This document shows positions 43,085 to 55,258 of a stretch of 64,000 nucleotides of DNA, in pieces; positions within the stretch are counted from its first letter, which is position 1; every line of letters begins with the position of its first letter. Source of the DNA: Strongylocentrotus droebachiensis (Eukaryota > Echinodermata > Echinoidea > Camarodonta > Strongylocentrotidae); contig JAVYIG010002203.1 in the NCBI GenBank assembly GCA_035222895.1, positions 1 through 64,000 on the forward strand, written 5' to 3'. The notes under the pieces were generated by a model. That model saw only the letters and a list, made by a program, of their open reading frames with translations. It was not told the origin of the DNA and made no database searches. Both the position numbers and the translations under genes were made by a program.

Positions 43085-43205
43085 TTTAATTAGGGTCTAG
43101 TCTAGACTCTAGGGTCTAGTCTAGATCTAGATCTAGACCTAGGCCTAGATATCTAGAGTCTAGACCCTCTAGGCTCTAGGCCCAGGCCTATGGGCTAGGC
43201 CTAGA
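43085..43205. repeat. CTAG-rich low-complexity tract
   Basis: About 120 bp built of TCTAGA, CCTAGG and TAGGCCTA variants. Smaller ones lie at 3260-3310, 39370-39395 and 51965-51985. Confidence 0.85.
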
Positions 43206-43873
43206 TTTAGGCCCTTCATTCATGCATGATGGAGCTTGAATGATGAAGTTTTTCAGTTGTTTGAATCGTTCACAATGCCTCTGTGAGTTGACATCAATTT
43301 TGTTTGTCATGTCATTGATGTAATCATGTACGTACATGTAGACCCTCCTTAGCTGTAAATTATAATAATGGAAAACAAAAAAATGTCGGACAAGTTGGAC
43401 GCATTGAGCCAGGCTTTACTTAACTTTAAACATGCCTTCCTAGTTAGTTTAACTTATTGGCCTGGTCAGAACAGCATTATTTTAAACTGGTTTATATTTT
43501 CTGCTGGGATGTGCTGTGTTGTTTACATTTTTTGTAATCAGTGCATTAAGCCATTATAGTTGCACACTAGGGGTCAAAATACAAAGCCTATTTAGACAAG
43601 GGGCACTTTTTCTAACATGAAGATAGACATGGCGGCTGTCAAGCTATCAGTATCACCAATTTTAATTTTTGACTTTTTTAAATAGAAAAGACGGCGAAGC
43701 TATTGCCAATTTTTAAAATAACTTAGACTCTATAGACTAATATGAATTTTTGTTTTTGAAACATTTAAAGAATTTTCAAAAGACGCCAAAGCTATCTGAA
43801 ATTTTTGAAATGACAGCGAAGCTATCGCCAATTTTTGATATGAGCTTTGTTTTTATATTCTTTTTTCCCCAGA

Positions 43874-44068
43874 TCCATCTGATATCCCTCCACAACCTAA
43901 GAAGCTGTGTAGGAGTCTACAATCTCGACGCTCATCTGCCAGCTTTGATTTGTTGGACATATTTGAGACCATCAGTATAACATTTACGCCGTTCATATTG
44001 AGCACTAAATGTATGCAATATTTTTTGCTGTTGATCAGCAGATTTTTCAACATTAACTGGTTCTATTG
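43874..44068 (+). CDS. Possible exon inside the 4-kb element
   Basis: After a good acceptor (TTTTTTCCCCAG) the frame reads PSDIPPQPKKLCRSLQSRRS, SASFDLLDIFETI and on to a stop at about 44068. The composition is protein-like in its first 35 codons. I do not recognise it, and partner exons on the plus strand (for instance near 43368) are uncertain. Confidence 0.3.
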
Positions 44069-45781
44069 ATAACAACAAATATATATGACAAAATTAAAAT
44101 GAACAAAGGCAAGATCATTGGGAAACTTTTTCTCTGATATTTCTTATTCAATTTGGGGATTAAAAAAAAAATTGAGCACGATTTTTATATCCCTATGGTT
44201 CCTTTGTAAATTTGTACAAAATAACCAACCTTTCATGAATAGACATATACAAATGTATGGGTCGACTGGGGTGTTTTACATATACATTATGTGCACCTGT
44301 AATATAAGAATATACTAAATATAATTTCAGAGCTGGAAAAATGTTTTTATTTCCTAGGAATACAATACAAATTTTTCTCTGGGATGCCAAAATTAATCTC
44401 CCAAGGTTTGATTGTTACAAACTGTTCCAATTTTTATTTCATCAAGAGGCAAACATTTCCCTTCAAATGTCAAGGAAACGATGTCCTACAGTTCCCTATT
44501 TTTTCCAGACCTGATAATTATATTGATTAATTGATAAGAATTGTATCAAGGAAAGCAAAATTAATTATTTCCCTAACAGTAATATTACCAGTAATCACTT
44601 ACAGTAATGTACTATTGTACTTGCATTGCCTGCTCATTTGTTTCATAATAATAATAATAATATGGATATTTATTATTTATTATGCATACATGTATTTTGC
44701 CATGTTGAAGCATTGCCAAGATTTATAGTCAAATATAAAACTTTATTACGTTGAAATGTATGGGTCGTTTCAAACTTTCCATCACACTCTTTGGACACTT
44801 GTTCTAATCCAAATATTTAAAATTTATGAATTCCTCAACAGTAACAGCTTTTTGGCCATTTTTCTATCAACATATTTAAGAACATTTTCTCTGAACCCCC
44901 CCCCCCCCAAAAAAAAAACACCAACAAATGACTAGACACATCTTATCAATGTTTCATAATTTATTTCAATTCCATCAATATTTATGTAAAAACTGTTAAC
45001 AATCTTTGCAGTTCAATTTAAATTGCATTTGTAAATTACAACATACATGTACCATAGTTCTGATTTCACTAGCAGTGGCAAGTACCGGTATTAGAAAAAG
45101 TACCCGGTAATAAGCTACTTGTAGATAAATGTCATTGACAAAATGGTAATGCGGTAATACATTTTACATAATGAATGAAATCAAATTAAACGAGAAGAAT
45201 ATAATTTATTTGGCAGTTTTGGTATGAATTTGTTGTTAGGTTTCTCTTTGAAATTTGTATTGTTCTAAACTGATGCTATGCAGACCATGGGCAGTGTTGC
45301 TGTCTAGTACTACCTAGTATTAGTATTAACAAAGTTTTGAACAGCAATATATTTTTCGGGGAAGTGGAAAAGAAACTAAAAGCAACAATATTGTTGATTT
45401 GATTGGAAGGAGTTTGCACAGTTGATGAAACTCAATAAGACATGTTGAATAAAATAAGGTAAAATATGATGAAGGAGAGAGGAAGAGTAAGGAGAAAACA
45501 ACAGGGGAAGAAAAAGATTTTTAAGAGGAGACATGAAGAGAAGAAAAAACGTGTGTGATGATAGAAAGAGAGAGATAGCCAGACAGATAAGAGAGAGAGA
45601 GAGAAATAGAGAAAAAAGGAAGAGTTAAATGAGTGACATGAATATTAAAACAGATGGTAACTTAAACAAGATGCCAGAAATTACATAACTTGGGCTTAAC
45701 AAAACTCGTCTTGACGTGCTGAAATAAAAAAAAAACATGGAAAATTGCAATTAGTGTTTTCAATTTCACCAACAGCATAAA

Positions 45782-46158
45782 TATAAATTAATTGCGCAGA
45801 AAAATCACACCTAAACAGTCTCATAGAGGTCTGAAATAAATGTTTTGCAAAAAATAATCAAGAAATAGCAAATTTGAATGCCTTTTGGATCAGCAAAAAG
45901 GCTGTTTTACCATAGTTGGCGCTAGTCTTTTTCAAGGAAATCTTGTTAAGATCTAATAAAACTAATTAGCGGATTAAATTAATTGCGCAGAAAAATCACA
46001 CCTGAACAGTCTCATAGAGGTCTGAAATAAACATTTTGCAAAAAATAATCAAGAAATATCAACTTTGAATCGGCAAAATGGCTTATTTACCATAGTTGGC
46101 GCTAGTCTTTTTCAAGGAAATCTTGTTAAAATCCAATAAAACTAATTAGCGGATTATC
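45782..46158. repeat. Tandem duplication of about 190 bp
   Basis: AATTGCGCAGAAAAATCACA ... CATAGTTGGCGCTAGTCTTT ... ACTAATTAGCGGATTA occurs twice with few differences. Confidence 0.8.
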
Positions 46159-46344
46159 TCATCAACGGGTGTACGAAATTTGGAGAACAAAGGTGTTTTC
46201 TCATCAGCAACTTCATCACAATCATTTGGTATAGTTAGTTTTCTCTGCCAAAGATGGGACTACGAAACTTTTTTTTTAGATGGTTAACTGGCCCTTGCCC
46301 CACAGTCTAAAAGCATGTCATTACGGAAATCAAATCTTGTTTAA

Positions 46345-46876
46345 AGGTAGTATGTCCCTTTTGCAGCTAACCTCAAATTCTGTAGAACTTTGCAGGAATT
46401 ATGAATATGTCATGTATGTCCTATCTGTGAAATTTAAACTTTAGCAGTGTCCTCATATTCAAATTATGCAAGGAAACCCGTTTACTTGCTAGACTTCACT
46501 GTCAGACACTATTGAGTGACTGACTGACCTTTTTTCTTCTTTGGTAATAACATACATGAAAAGAGTTGTAAAGGGTACATGAGCATTTGTCTACATCAAT
46601 AACCCACTTCTTGTGATGGCCAAGATTAAACTGATTGAATATTGGCGCAGCATAAAACGTATGACCATTCGGTACAATTGTCTGAAAATCAAGACTATTA
46701 CTTTTGGGCTCTATAGCCCTAAAGTCGATTTGACAACTAATAGTCATTATTTTCCTACTTGAAGACATTTTAAAGCCCTACCTTTTTTAGGGAAGTTCTA
46801 AATTAGTATTATCTTTCAAATGCAGTTGGAATTTAACTTTTTCATCTTTTTGGCCTGCAAATGGGACATAGTACCT
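46345..46876. mobile_element. TTAA-specific element, 532 bp, with empty site in the B copy
   Basis: TIRs AGGTAGTATGTCCCTTTTG and its counterpart match at about 17 of 19 positions and are flanked by TTAA on both sides. The B copy has a single TTAA at about 33083. An 88-codon minus-strand ORF (46502-46768, MSSSRKIMTISCQ...) lies inside, ending near a GT donor-like site; I do not recognise it. TTAA target choice is typical of piggyBac and Kolobok. Confidence 0.85.
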
Positions 46877-46880
46877 TTAA

Positions 46881-49427
46881 GCCTCTTATCATTTCAGAAG
46901 AAAAAAAGTGGCATTCCCTCTTTACATCTTTCCGAATCGTCTCATTACGGTATCGACAAGGGCTTTTCTACAAAAGTATATTCATGTATTCTAATATATA
47001 TATGTTCATGTAAATACAAAACCTCATTTTAAGATATCTATTGTTCCATTTTACATCATCGTTTTTTGTTAACAATATGACATGATAGTTTCCTGCACAT
47101 ATTTATGTTTCGTCTTTACCACGGCCAATTGCTTCCTGCTCTAACTGCCCTTTTAAAGAAAAATAGAGAGGTTACCTACATTTTCATCCAACAAAATAGT
47201 CAAATAAATTTACGCTATCCAATCTCAAAACCACAACGGCACATAAATACATAGTGGCCCGGACATATGGATTTCCCTGCCTTTGGATCAAATGAATATT
47301 CACTCAGGGTTTGCATTTAAGTAGCAGTGAAAAAGAATGCCGTAACTTCTCCCAATTTATTATTTAATCAGTATTGGATATGTCTGCTTTTAGTGCTTTA
47401 TTAGCAATGACATTTGCAAACATCTAAAACTCATTATCACTTAACCGCCCCTCTCTCTCTCTCTCTCTCTCCATCTCTTCATTCTCTACCTACCATTCTT
47501 CTCTTCTCTTTGATGTACTACTCATCACCAGGAACCCCCTAACTTATGTATTGTGCTTGTACATGATGGTACTTTAATTGTCAGTGCTCACAAGTCATCA
47601 AGCTCTGCTTATGTTGGAGCCCTGGCCATTTCTGTTTAAAATAGATTCATTTTCTTCATGTATGTTTAATACGTACTTATTTTCTTATGTATTCAGAACT
47701 GAACAAATAAATGAAAATATATTTTTTTTAATGTTAAGTGCAAAATTAAAAAAATCAAACCCCTTCTTTATTAAAATGCTTTGCTTGGAGAAATATTTTG
47801 TCTTCATTCTCATGAGGAAAACATTATCTACATGTAGTTTGCCCTATACTGTTGTGAATATTAGTAACATTTAGCCCATTAGGAACATGGTATACAAATC
47901 AAAACCTCTTGAGAAGTTCTTGTTAAAACTATGGGCAACGCGTTATTCCAATAGTATTTTTTGATTCCGGCCCCTCAGCAATTAGTACTAAATTAGAGTC
48001 ACCGAGGCCTATAGTTTCAACCAGTAAAGAAGGCAGGGTAATTAATTTTTTTACCCTTCATCAAAAATGTATAATCAAGCAGAGACACTTCATTAGACAG
48101 CTAATTAGACTACAAATCACCGTAGATTGTACGGCGTGAGCGACGTGACACTGCGGCGAAAGTTAACCGCAGGAGACATTTAAAATCACGTACGCTCGCT
48201 GAATTTTCAACTCCCAAATAGTACTTTTTCAGAGCGACCTTAAAATGGTTGAAATATGTATGGTAACCTGAAGAGCTTTCAACCAATAAATAATGCAGGA
48301 TAATAAAAGTGCCTACTTGTATAGCGCACAGGTCCACCTTTCGGTGCTCATGGCGATATAATAATCACTATATTTATTAAATGCAAAGCAAACCGATACT
48401 ATCAATGTACATCCGTTATTCTTTGTTATAAAGTGGGTTCAAGAGAAGCGTCGAAATGGATCATGCACTGCACTTAAGGCACAATGAGACGGACAATGAA
48501 CCCTCATCCATTAACCTGCGTGCAGTGCATATTCACGAATGCATTCGCAAACATGTATTCTTTGTATATTATATTTATTATTTGCATATAGCCTACTACT
48601 GAATATGACTCTTTATAGACTTTAAACCCTGGCATCAAATCAAAACGCCCTAAATTTATGTGCATACCAATACTTTTCGATTAACAAATGGGTGACAGGT
48701 ACACTGTCTCCATAATATACGACCAAATATCTTGACAAAAGTCTCCGATATCAACCTCGCACATTATAGGAAATAGTCTCCCATAATTCCAGCCAAATTA
48801 GGCTTCGCGAATTCTTCTTCACTGAGGCTTGTACAAATGAACATATTATGTTTATATCCAAGAATAACATTATAATTCTCTAGTTTTAGTTACTTGTACT
48901 TGTGAAGCGATATACTCACCTAATTATATATGTATGGTATAATGTACGAACAAGTCCGACTTCAGTTAGCTAAAATGGCGACGAGTCGCTCATTCATTTC
49001 GTTCACCTTAGCCCTCAGACCATACTCAGTTCGACAATATCCGCAGTTTTTACAATTACCGAAATATTAACATCAATTTCCAGAAATGGCATCGCTTAGT
49101 CTGTTAGCACATACTCTTTGATATTTGCAAATACATCTTGAGTGAAATATAAACCTTTTAAATTATTGATTATTCATAACCTCAATAACATCTATCGTAA
49201 GAGGGTCAACAGTAAAAGTCATTTTCAAGAAGGTCTAAACATGGCATGATCCAGCCCCTAATTCTCAAATCATGGATGAAAAGGGGTCTGTATATGCAGA
49301 CTCGGAATTGTAGTGGGGAATCCCCCGCAGAATAAAAATAGCCCTATGGCTCTAAATGTATCAATTGAACGGAAATTGAGAGGGTGAGCGAGAGAGAGAG
49401 AGAGAGAGAGAGAGATATATATATATG

Positions 49428-49458
<31 letters not shown>

Positions 49459-49460
49459 GC
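46881..49460. repeat. 5' region of gene C, duplicate of 33085-35350
   Basis: Collinear with the B upstream region, with small indels. An extra block at about 48640-48770 is absent from B. No coding exon defined. Confidence 0.7.
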
Positions 49461-49469
49461 CGGGGCGGA

Positions 49470-49620
49470 TCTAGCTTTTTGGTATGGGGAGGGGGGAGAC
49501 AACCAAGTGGCGGATCCAGGATTTTCCAGGGGGGCCGAAATGTGAAAATCGCGCCGACCAATATTTCGCTCAGGGGGGGGGTGGGGGGGGGGGGGGGGGT
49601 AAAAAGCACTACAAACAAAA
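49470..49620. mobile_element. hAT-like MITE fragments (GGGGCGGATCTAG, AGTGGCGGATCCAGG)
   Basis: Two GGCGGATC-type ends in tandem and a G-run at 49575-49599. Boundaries unclear. Confidence 0.4.
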
Positions 49621-49825
49621 ATCACTTTGCCTCCGACATTAAAAAAAAAAAACGAAGAGAGATGGGTTCATATCGGCTGGTTTTCCGTTGATCACCCCTT
49701 TAAGTAATCGTCGAGACATCGGGAGGATGTCGGCCATACTTCGTCCGATGTGTACTCCAAAAATTGACCGTATGTTTGCAGATTGGCCGCAGCTTATCCT
49801 GGGTTTACCAAGCGGGCCCCCTATA

Positions 49826-50488
49826 CAGTGTGAGTCAAAAAAAGTTTACACCTAGAACATTGCTAATTATTTTTAAATCAGCTATGAAAAGTAAATTGTT
49901 ATTCATCTGATGAAAGAGTGTTTTATCCCAAATCATTTAGTATAATTTTTGTGTGGTGTTTGTTCACGCTTGGATTAACAGGAGACATTGTTTGCGAGAG
50001 TGCAAAAAAACGACTTGCGCCAAAGTTGTTTATGTGATGTTTGAATAAAACAAGTGGGATTTCTGTATTAATTCGGTCTTTGCAAATCCAAATAACATCC
50101 CTAACAAAATAAATCATGCCACGCATATCAGATATCGAATATCAAATATCAACGAACATTTGTGCGCGTGTGTGTGGGTGTGTGTGACTTTGCTTCTGCA
50201 AAAAGCATATGCAATGCATTTCATTTGATTCATTCAATTCATTCTCTCACTCCGCTAATCCCAACATAATATGCTAGGCATCACTTTGGCGCAAGTCGAT
50301 TTTTGCACTCTCGCAAACAATGCCTCCTGTTCATCCCAGCGTGAACACATACCACACAAAATGATACTAAATGATTTGGGATAAACTGCTCTTTCATATT
50401 TAAAAGATGCATAATAATTTACTCTTCATAGATGATTTTTAACATAATTAGCAATTTTCTAGGTGTAAACTTTTTTTTACTCATACGG
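49826..50488. mobile_element. Mariner/Tc1-like element with about 210-bp TIRs and TA TSD
   Basis: The ends are CAGTGTGAGTCAAAAAAAGT and its near-complement ACTTTTTTTTACTCATACGG, flanked by TA. The arms pair through GGTGTAAAC, CCCAAATCATTTAGTAT, TTTGCGAGAGTGCA and CGACTTGCGCCAAAG. No transposase. Confidence 0.85.
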
Positions 50489-51147
50489 TAGATATCGGGC
50501 GACGCCCTCTACACATCACACGATGCCTTCAAAACAGGTGCATCGCCCGACGTCCGGTTAAATGTGTCGAGACCTCTGCTCTACAACTGGGCCATTGCGC
50601 CTCCTAAATAATAGAATTTGGTAGGCATTAATCCTCTTTACCAAGTACCTCGAGCAGGACTTCGGTACAAAGTCCTTTATTTACATAACATATCCCTTTT
50701 GTTTAATGAAAAGATCGTTGCTAAGGTAGTATAGTTTGAAAATACAAATATACAGACTCCTTTGTTGAATAAGAAATATTGTGCAATTCTTAATTACTTT
50801 TGTTTTCGGGCAATTTTATTAAATAAAAATACATTCTTCGTAATTCAAAAGGATAACATGTTAATTCAGAGTGCTCTTCTATTTTCATCACACACACTAA
50901 GAAATAGGGGTACATTTGGGGTGCAGATTACGCGTAGTTGGCCGTGGGTACTAATCTGCTCCATATAGGGCGCACTCAGTGTATTCAACGTAAAATGTGC
51001 ACCCTGAGGGGTGCAAGAATTTGGAGGGTGCAGAATGTGCACCCCACTAGTCTTTATCAAAGCATTATGAAATTATACTGTAGTTTGAAGATTGATCTGT
51101 TCTCAAGTCTGTGTATATATTTCAAGAACAACATAACACAACAATAA

Positions 51148-51257
51148 ACAATTCGTCCTTGTTTTCACGAAGTGACGGTAGTGAGGAAAATCGTAACGCA
51201 AAGTGAATGCAATTTTTTTTCACTACCGTCACTTCGTGAAAACAGCGACGAATTATA
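51148..51257. repeat. Inverted repeat, about 35-bp arms
   Basis: TTTTCACGAAGTGACGGTAG pairs with CTACCGTCACTTCGTGAAAA. It is nested near the left end of the THAP-bearing element. Confidence 0.8.
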
Positions 51258-52503
51258 CCCTTTTTTATGCATCGTTATTATTATTCCATAAAAAATCATG
51301 GACTATAAGTTTTATGAAACAAGTTTAAGTCAGTCGATCTTTTGCAGAGACTTTTAATTCCGTTCAACTGCCGAGTTTAATAAGCGAGTTCGTTGTTAGA
51401 TTCTGCGCATGCGCGAAAAATCCTCCGTGACCTGTCCGCTGGATCAATTGGGATAAATATTGGTCGGTGCTGTGCTTACACACAACAGTGAATGGGGAAT
51501 GTTAGCATTTATCACGTTCTAGATACGATTTGTTTACATCATGACATCATTCCTTTTCCACAAATCATCTTGAGCAGGTAACTGGATATATTTTCCTTCT
51601 TTTCCTTTTGTTTTGTACGTGGTCAACAAATGATTTAGTATTTTTCTTCTTTGCAATCGGCAGTTGCCTCCACAGAGGCGAAAGTATGCCGTGTCCCGAC
51701 TGTTGCCCCATACAGTATATATTGTGTTAGCCGTCTGCTTCGCATGGCAATCGTTAACAAAGTTCGTGATTCTGACTTTAAAATTTAATAACCGGTGTTA
51801 AGAATAACTCTCATGAAGGCTCTTCCCTGCTAGTTCAGCCTATATATCACTTAAAATAATTATGGCCTACATGATCTAAACTTACCTGCTTACGCATATT
51901 TTATTTGTTATTTTGCCTGATCATGTTGATTGAACTGAAGTGAAGAAAAAGAGTGACTAAATTCAGACTAGATCTAGATCTCTAGTCTATGTAATCGAAA
52001 CAAAAGACACTGAGACCGATTTGAATTTAAAAAATGTATACAAACCGTATAACGAGGACTGGATTTCTAGTTATGCCTATCCATTGACTAAAACAAGTAG
52101 TTTCACTTCACTTCTTGTTAAAATTCTTTCAATCAATGACAATGAATGCTGCCACTGTGCCAGCTGTAAATTCACCTTCATTGTCCTGCTTGCCCAGTGA
52201 CATCATAAGCAGTGCTGATGTCATCTTGTCAATGCCAATGGGCTGTTTATTCCATTACAGCTAGCATGTGTTATAGGGAACAAGGCAGATTTATTTGGTA
52301 AATTTGTATGATCATTGAGATTTTAACCTTAATTAAGGCAATAATTTAATGTTCTTCCTTTCTTGGGGGGAGGGGGGTGGGGATTGAGACTATCAGCTGT
52401 GATTTTTCTTTTCTTCCAAGAAAGAAGAAATATTTTCATGCCCAAATAGAAACCATTATAATTTGTGTTAACATGAAATATTTTTCTCTCTTTTTACAAT
52501 CAG

Positions 52504-53330
52504 ACTATCATCATGGGGAGAATCTGTGCTGTTATTGGGTGCTCGAACAGTACATTCAAGCTTGATAAATGGTATTCACAATTGTGTGACAGACATGGCC
52601 TGAAATATGGGGGCTGCGTATGCACACCACCTTTTGTACCATTGCCTTTTCCTTCCAAATGGCAAAAACTGGGAACCAACGTATGGAGATAGGGTTTGCT
52701 CATATCACTTTCGAGATGGACAACCTAGTGCAGCGTGGCCAGACCCAACAATGAATCTGGGATACAGCTCAGCACACCAGTCTTCACATAAATCTCCTCG
52801 TCTGCCTCCAAGAGAAGACCTCAGTGCCCAGAAAAGAAGAAATCAACAAGAAAACGGAAGAGAAAGAAAGTCGACTTGACAGGAGATCCTGACTCGCATG
52901 AAACCTCTACGGCTGAGGAGCACCTAGAAGTTAGTGAGACAGCTTCAAGTAAAGAAAAGAGGAAATCAACATGTAAACGGAAGAGAAAGGATGTCGACTT
53001 GACAGGAGATACTGACTTTCATGGACCCTCTACTCTTGATGAGCACCAAGAAATTGATGAGACAGCTTCAAGTAATAAGGAGAAAAGATCTGATCATATT
53101 GTTGGTGCACATATCACTGATCACAATTATGGGCTACATTGTGATAACAGATTATGTACCTGCCTTGGATGTGTTGCAAAGTAAAAACAAATTGAAGATC
53201 TACAACAGAGGAATAGTCATTTACAGGCAAAGCTGAAAGCTGTTGTCACGAGAACTGATAAAACTGTCAGATTGTACACTGGATTTGAATCCAAAAAGTC
53301 ACGAGTAATATGTCCTTTCCTTTTATTCGT
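52504..53330 (+). pseudogene. THAP-domain transposase N-terminus, decayed
   Basis: A good acceptor (CTCTTTTTACAATCAG) precedes ATG at 52513. Frame 1 reads MGRICAVIGCSNSTFKLDKW with the C-x4-C of a THAP zinc finger. Frame 2 then gives NWEPTYGDRVCSYHFRDGQP with the C-x2-H pair and the closing GYSS region. About 20 residues that normally lie between FPS and NWEP are missing. Two copies of an about 40-residue Lys/Ser/Glu repeat follow (ASSKEKRKSTCKRKRK). Back in frame 1 there are an in-frame stop at 53182, a coiled-coil QIEDLQQRNSHLQAKLKA and RTDKTVRLYTGFESK, typical of the region before a DDE_4-type nuclease. No DDE domain follows. A 5' noncoding exon may end at the donor at 51578. Confidence 0.7.
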
Positions 53331-53339
53331 CTGATGAAA

Positions 53340-54560
53340 GGAATATAATGTTTCTGGTGATTTGTTGAACTATTTGATTGGAGCCAAGGAGCCCTATGTC
53401 TATATTAATTAAGAGAAGCAAACATAGGCTGTGCAGGAATACAGTAATTGTGCTAGTCAAATGCACGGGTATGAACTGGTTAGTGTTTATTTCTGTCTTG
53501 AGGTTAGCTTAACTTGGTACATTTATTATAATATCATATATTGAATGTACCTCTTTATATCTTGTATCAGGGCTGAACATTTATGAAATAAATAAAACAT
53601 GGACATGTGAAATTGACTAACTACATGTATGTATGTCGGGTTCCAAAGTATTACAAATTTACTGTTTTTCTGTACACATTTACAGGTGTATGTTCTTGGG
53701 CTATAGGAATACTTTTTTTTGTGAATAATTGAAGTGTGATATTTACCAAAGTATTGTATGTTTTGTGTGTGCTTATATTTTTATCAAGACAGAAAATAGG
53801 ATTTTTGTATCCTTATGCAATAATAAAGCAGCTAACTACATATGATATGCAGCTCAAAGAGATATCTTGATCATGAGAATAGTTACATTTCTCATCTTAT
53901 ATTTCCGTTGTAAATAGTGACAGAGAGAGGTTTTCTTCTCCATTGTATCTCTTTCTGCAACGGGGCCCAGAAGTGATTACTGTTCTTTTACTACTATAAG
54001 TTCCAATCGATGTGCATTCTAGTATTCTTGTATGTCCTGTAGAGTAGTATTAATTTAGTATTTGTACAATATATTTGCTGTCCCCAAATTATTTGGTGGA
54101 ATTGATGGAATAAATGAAGATAACATTTTCAGTAGTCATCTTCATTTATAAGAATAAATTGGTGTTGATTCCCTGACTAAAGCTGTTAAAGTTTGTTCTC
54201 TTGCCTTTACTTCATGCAAGTAAAGCATACTGTATTCAAAGGTGTAATTGTAGATTTCACCTTTTTTGTACCTCAAATTAGAATGTTGATGTTTGCCAAC
54301 AGTCCAACATGGTATATTACACGCACATTGTATTACTTGTTTATATTACTTGTTACTTTTGTCTAGATATTGCAGAAGGTAAACCACATATATATGGCAA
54401 CAGTGTCATATGTGGTTATTTTCTCTTACCCACTATGCATAGTGGAAACTGAAACCGGTCATTCATGTTGTCAATAAAATGTGATTTTGATATGAAAACA
54501 AATTGTTTGATCTTATGATTTTATTGGTTATAATGTGATGTAAAGTGCAATGTGCAATTC
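53340..54560. other. 3' half of the THAP-bearing element, no recognisable coding
   Basis: AT-rich. A short frame near 53340 (SGDLLNYLIGAKEPYVYIN) could be a last trace of the transposase. No catalytic residues seen. Confidence 0.4.
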
Positions 54561-54574
54561 TACACCATATAAAG

Positions 54575-55035
54575 GTTGCAAATCTGCACCCCTAAAGGTG
54601 CTTGCTTGCATCCCAAGAGGTGTATGTATGCACCCTTCAGGGAACAATTGTGGACCCCAAACCCCTGCACCCTATATGGGACAAGTCTGCACCCCAAACT
54701 GGGGTGCAAACGAGCACCCTTAGGGGTGCAGACCGCTGCTACAATAGCAGCCACTTATAGGGTGCAAGTCTGCACCCCAAATAGGGGTGCAATTTTGCAC
54801 CCCAATTGGGGGTGCAAAATTGCACCCTATAGGTGGCTGCTATTGTAGCAGCGGTCTGCACCCCTAAGGGTGCTTGTTTGCACCTCTAAGGGTACTCTTT
54901 TTGCACCTCTAAGGGTGCAAGTCTGCACCCCAAATAAGGGTGCAATTTTGCACCCCAATTGGGGGTGCAAAATTGCACCCTATAGGTGGCCGCTATTGTA
55001 GCAGCGGTCTGCACCCTATAGGGTGCAAATTTGTA
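54575..55035. repeat. GGGTGCA/TGCACCC minisatellite with long palindromes
   Basis: 18-22 bp units such as GGGGTGCAAAATTGCACCC. The block GACCGCTGCTACAATAGCAG pairs with CTGCTATTGTAGCAGCGGTC across about 140 bp (54730-54860), and the second half is repeated at 54865-55018. Confidence 0.85.
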
Positions 55036-55258
55036 CCATTATTTTTTAGTGTGCATACGACAATAATGTACAGCTTTAGATATCTGGACAATACAAACAA
55101 GTTATATTGAAATGCGTATCATGGATTTCATTCCATCATCTTAAGTCAAAACAAATCATTCAGTATAATTGTCAATAAAGAAAGTATCACTACATTGTAG
55201 CTTATACCTAAGCAAACTGTAATGTCCTATATCAAAGAGGAAATATCTAACATGCAGT

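Larger units (their letters stand above)
42316..46309. mobile_element. 4.0-kb TIR element inserted in the C duplicate
   Basis: TIRs TAGACTGTAGGGCAAG and CTTGCCCCACAGTCTA match at 15 of 16 positions. AAA flanks both sides, and the B copy at about 33047 reads TTGGAAAGCATG without the insert, so AAA is a 3-bp TSD. The interior holds the long inverted repeat at 42775-42945, a CTAG-rich block and a 190-bp tandem duplication (about 45782-46158). No intact transposase is visible; a 3-bp TSD recalls PIF/Harbinger but the class is open. Confidence 0.75.
50893..55053 (+). mobile_element. THAP-bearing DNA transposon remnant with subterminal GGGTGCA repeats
   Basis: TIR-like ends CACACTAAGAAAT and ATTTTTTAGTGTG bracket 4.16 kb. 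The B copy at about 25800-25812 is contiguous and lacks it. Both ends carry tandem, partly palindromic GGGTGCA..TGCACCC units (50920-51050 and 54580-55030). A degenerate THAP gene lies inside. The flanks allow a TSD of two or three bases (CA/CAT); it is not resolved. Confidence 0.7.
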
